From a bacterium (lineage in GTDB: Bacteria > Vulcanimicrobiota > Xenobia > RGZZ01): a stretch of 5,429 nucleotides of DNA. The stretch lies in NCBI GenBank assembly GCA_021782195.1, contig JAJXVI010000211.1, positions 1-5,429 on the forward strand, written 5' to 3'. A program made the position numbers and the translations under genes. Positions 1 through 5,429 of this stretch are shown piece by piece (positions within the stretch are counted from its first letter, which is position 1; every line of letters starts with the position of its first letter). Below the pieces are notes generated by a model. That model ran no database searches and was not told the DNA's origin. It saw only the letters and a list, made by a program, of their open reading frames with translations.

Positions 1-345
1 TGTGGCTACGCTCTCCCAGGTTTCACCGAGGCCGACGGCCTGCGGGAACTGCGTTGTCGGGATGAAGAACAGGTTGCCGCCCCAGTGCGCGGGGCCTCCG
101 AGGGCGACGCCGTGGAGGCCTTCGACGTGGCCGCTGCCTTTGACGCCGAGGCGCGGGATGTTGGGGATGGTGCCGAGACACAGGATCTTCTCTTCGAGCG
201 TCATGAGGCTGAGGAGATTTGTGATGCGCTCTTCGGCGGGGAGGGAGGGGTTTTGGAAGGGATAGGTGGGTTGCGCGGCGGCGGCCACGCCGAAGAGGAC
301 GAAAGTAGTGACAAAGATATACAGCGCAGACCTGGGTAGTAACAT
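1..345 (-). CDS. Glycoside hydrolase family 3 enzyme (beta-glucosidase/beta-xylosidase-like), N-terminal part, cut by window edge
   Basis: The reading frame is open from an ATG at 345 down to base 1 (115 codons, no stop), so the gene continues outside the window. Residues 1-24 form a Sec signal peptide: a short N-region with one Arg, a hydrophobic core (LYIFVTTFVLFGV), then an Ala run with likely cleavage at AAAA|QP. The mature part shows the GH3 N-terminal pattern in order: NPSLPAEERITNLLSLMTLEEK at about 32-53, PRLGVKGSGHVEGLHGVA at about 64-81, and TQFPQAVGLGETW at about 98-110. In family relatives these are the opening helix of the (beta/alpha)8 barrel, the substrate-loop segment with the E-x-LHGV signature, and the FPQA segment. 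The family hydrolyses beta-linked glucosides or xylosides from the non-reducing end by a retaining mechanism. The nucleophile Asp and the acid/base residue lie beyond the edge, so activity and substrate cannot be judged. The LHGV type resembles xylosidase-like GH3 members. It is transcribed away from the cytochrome operon and is probably unrelated to it. Confidence 0.92.
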   Translation of the reverse strand, partial: MLLPRSALYIFVTTFVLFGVAAAAQPTYPFQNPSLPAEERITNLLSLMTLEEKILCLGTIPNIPRLGVKGSGHVEGLHGVALGGPAHWGGNLFFIPTTQFPQAVGLGETWESVAT

Positions 346-446
346 CGAAGAGAAGTATACCGGACTGCGCCGACAACCGCTTTCCTGCAACGGAACGGGT
401 GTTGGTTGCGTCAGGATGGGTTACGATTCTGAGGGTGGGGTGAAGC
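346..446. promoter_or_regulatory. Divergent intergenic region between GH3 gene and cytochrome operon
   Basis: These 101 bases separate two genes transcribed outward, so both promoters should lie here. I see no coding potential and no strong terminator. A weak 5-bp inverted repeat, GCAAC (387-391) with GTTGC (405-409), encloses a 13-base loop; it could arise by chance. On the plus strand a poor -10-like TACGAT (422-427) is the best I can offer for the cytochrome operon, with no convincing -35, so that promoter is effectively unassigned. Confidence 0.6.
354..359 (-). promoter_or_regulatory. Candidate -10 box (TATACT) of the GH3 gene
   Basis: Read on the minus strand, bases 359 to 354 are TATACT, one mismatch from the sigma-70 -10 consensus TATAAT. 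It stands out in GC-rich surroundings. Its downstream edge is only 8 bases from the GH3 start codon at 345. A transcript starting the usual 6-8 bases downstream would thus be leaderless or nearly so. No good -35 hexamer lies 16-18 bases upstream. The placement is seen in the sequence; its function is inferred. Confidence 0.45.
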
Positions 447-1364
447 GTGAGGACAGGGGTGTTGCTGTGCCTGGCCGCGGGGTTGGCATCGGGTCAGACA
501 TTTCAAGCGGGCGGCAAGTATGCCGGCAGCATGGTCTGTAAGACGTGCCATCCCGACGTGTGGCTGAACTTTTATAAGAATCCGCATTTCAAGAGTCTGG
601 CTTCTGGCACGGAAGAGCCGGAGAACACGGGCTGCGAGAGCTGCCACGGTCCCGGCGGGGCGCACGTGGCGGCGCATGGGGACAAGACGAAGATTGTCGC
701 GTTTTCGGCGTTGAAGCCGGCGCAGGTGCTGGACGCGTGCCTGCGGTGCCACGGCGAGACGCTCAGCCGGGCGAACATACGGCGTTCGGCGCACACAGAG
801 AGTGATGTGGTTTGCACGAACTGCCACTCGATTCACAAGGCGCAGACGCCGAAATATCTGCTGGCGCGGCAGCAGAGGGACCTTTGTTATAGCTGCCATA
901 CTTCGGTGCGGGCGCAGTTCGAGATGCCGTTCAAACACCGGGTGAACGAGGGCGTGATTCAGTGCACGGACTGTCACAATCCGCACGGGGCGTTCAACCC
1001 GACGTGGCGGATGGCGTCGCGGCCGAGGATGGTGGACCAGGCGCTGGCGAACGAGGAGCCGTGCCTGCGGTGCCACATGGACAAGCGCGGACCGTTTGTT
1101 TATGAGCATCCGCCGGTGCGGGTGGAAGGATGCGAGGTGTGCCACATGCCGCACGGTTCGCCGAACGCGCGGCTGCTGCGCAGGCCGGTGGTGTTCACGA
1201 TGTGCCTGGAGTGCCACAACGGCAAGGGGACATTCGGGCGGACGGGGGTGGGCGAGCCGATGACGCCGATCACGCATAACATGGCCGATCCGCGGTTTCA
1301 GAACTGCACGTCGTGCCACGTGATGATTCACGGCTCGAACGCGGATTACTTTTTCCTGCGATGA
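447..1364 (+). CDS. Periplasmic decaheme c-type cytochrome, DmsE/MtrA/PioA family
   Basis: The 305-residue product carries exactly ten CxxCH heme c attachment motifs, with first Cys at residues 31, 63, 98, 123, 147, 173, 206, 229, 253 and 287. Eleven further His residues (47, 73, 77, 116, 130, 164, 180, 221, 236, 277, 295) are enough to give every heme a second His ligand. The C-terminal CTSCHVMIHGSN is typical of the DmsE/MtrA decaheme family, and the length fits (about 300-330 residues). Family members are periplasmic electron carriers that plug into an MtrB/PioB barrel. The start is GTG at 447: an in-frame TGA at 441-443 rules out any earlier start, and GGGG at 437-440 serves as ribosome binding site. 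Residues 1-16 form a short signal peptide (cleavage near ASG|Q). The only Cys outside heme motifs is C8 inside that peptide, and there is no lipobox. It is the first gene of an operon and overlaps the porin gene by four bases. Electron donor and acceptor are unknown. The family name DmsE does not imply DMSO respiration here. Confidence 0.95.
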   Translation: MRTGVLLCLAAGLASGQTFQAGGKYAGSMVCKTCHPDVWLNFYKNPHFKSLASGTEEPENTGCESCHGPGGAHVAAHGDKTKIVAFSALKPAQVLDACLRCHGETLSRANIRRSAHTESDVVCTNCHSIHKAQTPKYLLARQQRDLCYSCHTSVRAQFEMPFKHRVNEGVIQCTDCHNPHGAFNPTWRMASRPRMVDQALANEEPCLRCHMDKRGPFVYEHPPVRVEGCEVCHMPHGSPNARLLRRPVVFTMCLECHNGKGTFGRTGVGEPMTPITHNMADPRFQNCTSCHVMIHGSNADYFFLR

Positions 1365-3337
1365 GACACGTACTGTTGTTCCTCATTGCGGGCGCGGCGG
1401 CGGGCGTTGGTCTCGCGCAGGACACGATTGCGCCGACTCCGGACACGGTGGGTTCGCCGCGCGGGACGGACACCGGCGATTACAACGTGGTGGACAGTTT
1501 CGAGACCGGGTACCGGTTTGTGACGATCGGCGGGAACTCGACGACGTATCAGAGCGACGTGAACTACGGCAACGGCATCCGGCTGCTGAACAGTTCGCTG
1601 ACGATCAACTCGAAGGACGGGCACGGCAAATTTTTCGACGAACTGGTTCTGACGACGCAGGGGTTGGGGAACGACCCGTACGAGTCGGCGACGCTGCGGG
1701 TGCAGAAGAACAAGATCTACGACTACGACTTCACGTGGCGGCTGAACGATTATGTGAACCCGGGGCTGGTGACGGGCGGGGCGACGGGGAACCACGCGAT
1801 GAACACGTCGTACACGATGCAGGACCAGGACCTGACGCTGTTTCCGCAGTCGAACATCAAGTTTTTTCTGGGCTACAGCCGGAGTCTGCAGGCGGGACCG
1901 GCGATTGACACGTCGCTGATGCTCAACAACCCGCAGGACGCGTTTCCGGTGATGAGCAACGTGCGGCGCGAGTGGAACGAGTACCGCGTGGGGAACGAGT
2001 TCACAATTTTCGGGATCCGCGTGAACTGGATTCACGGGTGGGAGGATTTCAAGGAAGACACGCCGTATTACCTCTCGTCGCTTGAAACTTCGGGCGATCC
2101 GGCGAATCCGTTGACGATTTCGAGCTTTCAGCGGTCGTTTCCGTATCACGGGACGAGCCCGTTCTGGCGGCTTGGGTTGTTCACGGACAAGAAATGGTTC
2201 AGCGTGAACGGACGGTTCACTTACACGGCGGGCGACCGGTCCTTCATCATGGACGAGAGCACGCTGGGGCTGACGCAGTTCGGACCGCTGAACCAGCAGG
2301 TGCTGACGATGGGGACGGGGCAGCGGCCGGTGACGACGGGGAATCTGTCGGTGAGTTTCTTTCCGACGAAGAAGCTGACGGTGACGAACACGACGTCGGT
2401 TTACAACGTGCGGACGGAAGGGGCGTCGACGTTCGTGCAGTTCAACAACAACTCGCAGGCGCTGAATTATACGGCGTTCGAGTACCTGGGGATTTTGACG
2501 GCGGCGAACGAGACGGACTTGAACTACCAGTGGACGAACTGGCTGGCGGTGTACGGCGGGTATCAGTTCACGGACCGGCGGATCAGCTCGATTTTGTACG
2601 CGGGAATGACGCCGTTCGATCAGACGGACCAGTTGCACGATGGGCTGTTCGGGATCCGGCTGCGGCCGGCGATGGGGCTGACGGTGACGCTGGATGGGGA
2701 CATCGGGCGGCAGAACAACCCGTTCACGCCGGTGGGAGACCGGAATTATCACGACCTGGGCGGCCATGTGCGGTACCGGCACAAGAGCCTGGCGCTTTCG
2801 GCGTCGAGCGAAGTGGACTACAACCTGAACTCGATCTCGCTGACTTCGTACAGCTACCATTCGAGAACTTACTCAGCGGACGCGTCGTGGACTCCGCTGC
2901 CATGGCTGTCATTTGACGCGGGTTACTCGAAGTTACACCTGAATACGGTGGGTGGGATTGCTTATTTTGTCAACTTCCAGCAGGTGAACGGGCAGGACTC
3001 GATTTACATCAGCAACCTGCACACGGTGAACGCGGGTGTGCAACTTATGTTGAGTAAGAGGGTGGATCTGTATCTGGGATATAACCGGGTGCAGGACACG
3101 GGCGACGGGCGGAATACGCTATACGGGACGGCGGGCGGGGCGACGCTTCCGGCGCTGCTGGCGGCGCAGACATTTCCGCTGACTTATGAGGCGCCGATGG
3201 GACGGCTGTCGGTGAAGTTACTTGAGAAAGTCCGGTGGAATGTGGGTTACGAGTATTACGGGTATCACGAAGTGTTTTATGCCCGGGATAATTTCCGGGC
3301 GAATACGGGATACACGAGTTTGTTGTGGTCGTTTTGA
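1361..3337 (+). CDS. Outer-membrane beta-barrel protein, MtrB/PioB-type partner of the decaheme cytochrome
   Basis: This 658-residue protein begins with a clear signal peptide (MRHVLLFLIAGAAAGVGLA|QD, cleavage after about residue 19). The mature part is built of alternating polar/hydrophobic strands rich in Tyr, Trp, Asn and Thr. It ends in LLWSF; a C-terminal aromatic is the usual BAM signal of outer-membrane barrels. An early ETGYRFVTIGGN...YGNGIRLL stretch (about 48-76) and a late RLSVKLLEKVRWNVGYEYYG stretch (about 615-634) resemble MtrB/PioB-like porins. About 640 mature residues is in the range of the 26-28-strand barrels of this family. The chosen ATG at 1361 overlaps the cytochrome stop (ATGA). 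An in-frame ATG 48 bases earlier (1313) would put 16 charged residues before the signal peptide and is unlikely. No Shine-Dalgarno precedes 1361, which fits translational coupling. The protein has no Cys, so the N-terminal CxxC of Shewanella MtrB is missing. Proposed role: sheath that holds the decaheme cytochrome across the outer membrane. Family assignment rests largely on the neighbour and the barrel features; it could be a divergent acidobacterial branch. Confidence 0.83.
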   Translation: MRHVLLFLIAGAAAGVGLAQDTIAPTPDTVGSPRGTDTGDYNVVDSFETGYRFVTIGGNSTTYQSDVNYGNGIRLLNSSLTINSKDGHGKFFDELVLTTQGLGNDPYESATLRVQKNKIYDYDFTWRLNDYVNPGLVTGGATGNHAMNTSYTMQDQDLTLFPQSNIKFFLGYSRSLQAGPAIDTSLMLNNPQDAFPVMSNVRREWNEYRVGNEFTIFGIRVNWIHGWEDFKEDTPYYLSSLETSGDPANPLTISSFQRSFPYHGTSPFWRLGLFTDKKWFSVNGRFTYTAGDRSFIMDESTLGLTQFGPLNQQVLTMGTGQRPVTTGNLSVSFFPTKKLTVTNTTSVYNVRTEGASTFVQFNNNSQALNYTAFEYLGILTAANETDLNYQWTNWLAVYGGYQFTDRRISSILYAGMTPFDQTDQLHDGLFGIRLRPAMGLTVTLDGDIGRQNNPFTPVGDRNYHDLGGHVRYRHKSLALSASSEVDYNLNSISLTSYSYHSRTYSADASWTPLPWLSFDAGYSKLHLNTVGGIAYFVNFQQVNGQDSIYISNLHTVNAGVQLMLSKRVDLYLGYNRVQDTGDGRNTLYGTAGGATLPALLAAQTFPLTYEAPMGRLSVKLLEKVRWNVGYEYYGYHEVFYARDNFRANTGYTSLLWSF

Positions 3338-3341
3338 GTGA
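3338..3341. other. Four-base convergent gap between porin and aldehyde dehydrogenase stop codons
   Basis: The porin TGA (3335-3337) and the dehydrogenase stop, read on the minus strand as TGA (3344-3342), are separated by GTGA only. Both stops lie in a small inverted repeat, TTGA (3334-3337) and TCAA (3342-3345), whose 4-bp stem is too short to be a terminator. No GC-rich stem with a T-run is seen at either gene end, so any termination signal must lie inside the opposing coding sequence or be Rho-dependent. Confidence 0.7.
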
Positions 3342-4706
3342 TCAAGCGATGACGACGGTTTTGATGTTGACGAACTCGCGGATGCCGAAGCGGGCGAGTT
3401 CGCGGCCGTAGCCGCTGCGTTTGACGCCGCCGAAGGGGAGGCGGGGGTCGCTGGCGCACATGGCGTTGATGAAGACCTGGCCGGATTGGATGCCGTCGAT
3501 GAAGGCGCGCTGTTCGGCGGGGTCGCGGGTCCAGGCGCTGGAGCCGAGGCCGAAGGGGGAATCGTTGGCGAGTTCGATGGCTTGCGCGGCGTCTTTGACG
3601 CGGAAGAGCATGGCGACGGGGCCGAAGAGTTCTTCGCGGAAGACGGGGGATTCGCGCGGGAGTCCGGCGAGGACGGTGGGAGGATAGAAGTTGCCGGTGC
3701 GGTCGAGGGGTTGGCCGCCGGTGAGGAGTTTGGCGCCGGTGTCGATGGCGCGGCGGACCTGGTCGTGCAGTTCGCGGCGGATGTTCGAGGTGGCGAGGGG
3801 GCCGATTTGGGTGGAGTCCTCCATGGGGTCGCCGACCTTGAGGGATTTCATGCCTTCGACGAAGCGCTTTTCGAATTCGGAGTAGATGGATTCGTGGATG
3901 AAGAAGCGCTTGGCGGCGATGCAGGACTGGCCGTTGTTGATGGTGCGGGCGCGGATGCCGGTGTTTATGGCGGCGTCGAGGTCGGCGCTGGGCATGACGA
4001 TGAAGGGGTCCGAGCCGCCGAGTTCGAGGACGGCTTTCTTGATCTGGCGGGCGGCCTGACTGGCGACGGCGCGACCGGCGGGTTCGCTGCCGGTGAGGGT
4101 GACGGCGGCGATGCGGTCGTCGTTCAGGAGCGATTCGACTTGCGCGGCTTCGATGAGGAGGGTTTGGAAGCCGCCTTTGGGGACGCCGGCGCGGTGGAGC
4201 AGGTCCTCGATGGCGAGGGCGCATTGGGGGACGTTGGAGGCGTGCTTGAGGAGGCAGACGTTTCCGGCCATGAGCGCGGGGGCGACGAAGCGGAGCACCT
4301 GCCAGAAGGGGAAGTTCCAGGGCATGACGGCGAGGATGGGGCCGAGGGGTTGGAACTCGACGAAGGAGCGGGCGGGGCCGATGGGGATTTCTTCGGGAGC
4401 GAGCTGCTGCTCGGCGTTTTCGGCGTAGTAGCGGCAGCCGGCGGCGCATTTTTCGGCTTCGGCGATGGCGGAGGAAAGGGTTTTGCCCATTTCGAGGGTC
4501 ATGAGTTCGCCGAAGGCTCGCTTTTCGGTTTCGAGGATTTCGGCGGCGTTGAGGAGGATTTCGCGGCGTAGGGCGAAGGCGGTGCGGCGCCATTGGAGAA
4601 ATGCGGTCCAGGCGAGCTCGAGTTTTTCTTCGGCGGCGTGATCGGCGAGGGGGTCGAAGACGCGGAGGGTTTCGCCGGTGGTGGGGTTAATGGAAGCGAT
4701 GGGCAT
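3342..4706 (-). CDS. NAD(P)-dependent aldehyde dehydrogenase, succinate-semialdehyde dehydrogenase type
   Basis: A complete 454-residue aldehyde dehydrogenase. The landmarks appear in order: PWNFP with Asn131 (oxyanion hole), Lys154 in LLKHASNVP (cofactor ribose/phosphate contact), TLTGSEPAGRAV at 203-214 (nucleotide loop with G206/S207), LELGGSDPF with general base Glu228, NNGQSCIAAKRF with catalytic Cys262, EELFGPVA with Glu359, and the C-terminal LPFGGVKRSGYGREL. The INPTTGE opening, the GQSCIAAKRFF version of the active site and the short length match the GabD1/Sad (YneI) branch better than the roughly 480-residue GabD branch. The expected reaction is oxidation of succinate semialdehyde to succinate with NAD+ or NADP+ in the cytoplasm (GABA-shunt type). 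Other short aldehydes remain possible, because substrate cannot be read from these motifs. ATG at 4706 is the only in-frame start nearby, and no canonical ribosome binding site is seen before it. It diverges from a LysR-type gene, a likely regulator. Confidence 0.95.
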   Translation of the reverse strand: MPIASINPTTGETLRVFDPLADHAAEEKLELAWTAFLQWRRTAFALRREILLNAAEILETEKRAFGELMTLEMGKTLSSAIAEAEKCAAGCRYYAENAEQQLAPEEIPIGPARSFVEFQPLGPILAVMPWNFPFWQVLRFVAPALMAGNVCLLKHASNVPQCALAIEDLLHRAGVPKGGFQTLLIEAAQVESLLNDDRIAAVTLTGSEPAGRAVASQAARQIKKAVLELGGSDPFIVMPSADLDAAINTGIRARTINNGQSCIAAKRFFIHESIYSEFEKRFVEGMKSLKVGDPMEDSTQIGPLATSNIRRELHDQVRRAIDTGAKLLTGGQPLDRTGNFYPPTVLAGLPRESPVFREELFGPVAMLFRVKDAAQAIELANDSPFGLGSSAWTRDPAEQRAFIDGIQSGQVFINAMCASDPRLPFGGVKRSGYGRELARFGIREFVNIKTVVIA

Positions 4707-4771
4707 ATCCGTGTACTGTTGTACCGCGGAGAGAGGGGCGCGGGCAGGGTGGCGGCTATGATGAAGGGGCG
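4707..4771. promoter_or_regulatory. Divergent promoter region between aldehyde dehydrogenase and LysR-type regulator
   Basis: This 65-base gap must hold the promoters of both genes. That is the classic arrangement in which a LysR-type protein controls its divergent neighbour and itself. The only eye-catching element is TGTAC-TGT-TGTAC at 4712-4724, a direct repeat whose GTAC cores also pair as an inverted repeat. It is a candidate operator half-site pair, but it does not match the T-N11-A LysR box cleanly. The start-proximal part is very G-rich. I find no convincing -35/-10 pair on either strand. Confidence 0.5.
4712..4724. repeat. Short TGTAC repeat, possible operator
   Basis: TGTAC occurs at 4712-4716 and again at 4720-4724, separated by TGT. 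Since GTAC is its own reverse complement, the pair is also an imperfect palindrome. It begins 6 bases upstream of the dehydrogenase start codon, so a bound protein would block that gene. The repeat is short enough to occur by chance. Confidence 0.3.
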
Positions 4772-5429
4772 ATGGACGACTTCCGGCTGAAAGTGTTTCG
4801 CGAGGCGGCGGAGCGGCTGAACTTCACGCAAGCGGCGGAGGCGCTGCGGTTGACGCAGCCGGCGGTGACGCTGCAGGTGAAGAAACTCGAGCAGGATTTG
4901 GGCGTGCGTTTGTTTGACCGTTCGGGCGGGAGGGTGACGCTGACGGCGGCGGGGACGGCGCTGCTGGGATATGCGCGGCGGATCGGGGCGTTGTACGAAG
5001 AGGCGCGGCGCGAGATGGGGCTGCTCGCCGGGGAGCGGCGAGGGACGCTGCGGATTGGAGCGTCGACGACGATTTCGCAGTACATACTGCCGCGGCTGGT
5101 GGGTGCGTTTGCGGGGACGCATAAGGAGGTGCGGTTTTCCGTGGAGAGCGGGAACACGGAGGCGGTGATCGAGTGGCTGGGGGACGGGCGGATTGAGCTG
5201 GGGATGATCGAGGGGCCGGCGCACCGGACGGATGTGCGGACGGAGACGTTCATGGAGGACGACATTGTGCCGATTGTGCCGAGGGAGCACGTGTGGGCAG
5301 GGAGGAAGGCGGGGCCGGTGACGATTGAGATGCTGGCGGAGTCGCCGCTGCTGATTCGGGAGCGGGGGTCGGGGACGCGGCAGGTGGTGGAGGCGGCGCT
5401 GGGGGCGGCGGGGGTGGATGTGGGGAAGC
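4772..5429 (+). CDS. LysR-type transcriptional regulator, C-terminus cut by window end
   Basis: The frame is open from ATG 4772 to the window end (219 codons); family members have about 300 residues, so roughly 80 are missing. The N-terminal winged helix-turn-helix is plain: NFTQAAEALRLTQPAVTLQVKKLEQDLGVRLFDR (17-50), followed by VTLTAAG (55-61) and the linker helix (about 62-90). The effector domain begins at GTLRIGAST (91-99), with ISQYILPRLVGAF, ESGNTEAVIEWL and RERGSGTR (197-203), a pattern like CysL/CbbR-type members. The effector is unknown. The start is set by homology: the ATG pair at 4758 and 4761 is in another frame, and no in-frame start lies just upstream. GAAGGGG at 4763-4769 is a usable but close ribosome binding site. 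It diverges from the aldehyde dehydrogenase with a 65-base gap, so that gene is the most likely target. Confidence 0.93.
   Translation, partial: MDDFRLKVFREAAERLNFTQAAEALRLTQPAVTLQVKKLEQDLGVRLFDRSGGRVTLTAAGTALLGYARRIGALYEEARREMGLLAGERRGTLRIGASTTISQYILPRLVGAFAGTHKEVRFSVESGNTEAVIEWLGDGRIELGMIEGPAHRTDVRTETFMEDDIVPIVPREHVWAGRKAGPVTIEMLAESPLLIRERGSGTRQVVEAALGAAGVDVGK

Noticed and set aside
23..376. Minus-strand open frame of 117 codons over the GH3 region
   Set aside because: Out of frame with the GH3 motifs and rich in Arg and Pro; the GH3 frame starting at 345 has a signal peptide and three family motifs.
387..409. Riboswitch or terminator hairpin in the divergent intergenic region
   Set aside because: The stem is only five base pairs with a 13-base loop and no T-run, and no known riboswitch core is recognisable.
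447..494. Lipoprotein signal because of Cys8 in the cytochrome leader
   Set aside because: The residues before Cys8 (V-L-L) do not form a lipobox, and Cys8 lies inside the hydrophobic core of a 16-residue signal peptide.
411..1331. Minus-strand open frame of 306 codons opposite the cytochrome
   Set aside because: His/Arg-rich antisense of the CxxCH-coding repeats; the plus strand carries ten intact heme motifs.
1313..1360. Upstream in-frame ATG as the porin start
   Set aside because: It would add a charged 16-residue stretch ahead of a well-formed signal peptide and extend the overlap with the cytochrome; the ATGA overlap start at 1361 is a better fit.
447..1364. DMSO respiration role implied by the DmsE family name
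   Set aside because: No molybdopterin reductase (DmsA) or iron-sulfur subunit (DmsB) gene is present next to it, and the family also contains MtrA/PioA-type metal-linked cytochromes.
1346..2860. Very long open frame (504 codons) on the minus strand opposite the porin gene
   Set aside because: Its product is dominated by Arg, His, Pro and Val with no recognisable domain, which is typical of the antisense of a GC-rich gene. The plus-strand frame has a signal peptide, barrel pattern and C-terminal Phe.
3486..4571. Plus-strand open frame of 361 codons opposite the aldehyde dehydrogenase
   Set aside because: The product is a low-complexity run of Gly, Ala, Glu, Asp and Phe with no domain. The minus strand encodes a complete dehydrogenase with all catalytic residues.
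3277..4593. Minus-strand open frame of 438 codons in a second frame over the dehydrogenase
   Set aside because: It is almost entirely Arg, Pro and His, and is a frame-shifted shadow of the real gene.

Overview
The window looks like a stretch of chromosome from a GC-rich, Gram-negative environmental bacterium. The best guess is Acidobacteriota (Solibacter/Bryobacter-like). This rests on the gene content and on the style of the outer-membrane protein, with no marker gene present, so it is an inference. Five protein genes fill almost all of the window. No RNA gene, mobile element, CRISPR array or long repeat is visible.

Layout: (1) 1-345, minus strand: the first 115 codons of a secreted glycoside hydrolase family 3 enzyme, cut by the window edge. 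(2) 346-446: a short divergent intergenic region with a good -10 box (TATACT) for the hydrolase. (3) 447-3337, plus strand: a two-gene operon encoding a 305-residue periplasmic decaheme c-type cytochrome (DmsE/MtrA/PioA type) and a 658-residue outer-membrane beta-barrel (MtrB/PioB type). The two overlap by four bases (ATGA). (4) 3342-4706, minus strand: a complete aldehyde dehydrogenase of the succinate-semialdehyde dehydrogenase type, whose stop codon lies 4 bases from that of the porin gene. (5) 4707-4771: a 65-base divergent promoter region. (6) 4772-5429, plus strand: a LysR-type regulator cut by the window end.

The centrepiece is the cytochrome-porin pair. Known relatives (MtrAB, MtoAB, PioAB) form a conduit in which the multiheme cytochrome sits inside the barrel and carries electrons across the outer membrane. 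Here only the two-gene core is present, with no outer-surface cytochrome and no inner-membrane quinol oxidase in view. The direction of electron flow therefore cannot be told from the window. The divergent dehydrogenase/LysR pair looks like a separate metabolic unit, and the GH3 enzyme belongs to polysaccharide or oligosaccharide breakdown.

A composition signal runs across the whole window. The plus strand is richer in G than in C in genes of both orientations: plus-strand genes favour G-ending codons and minus-strand genes favour C-ending codons. This points to a strong replication-strand bias rather than to differences between genes.
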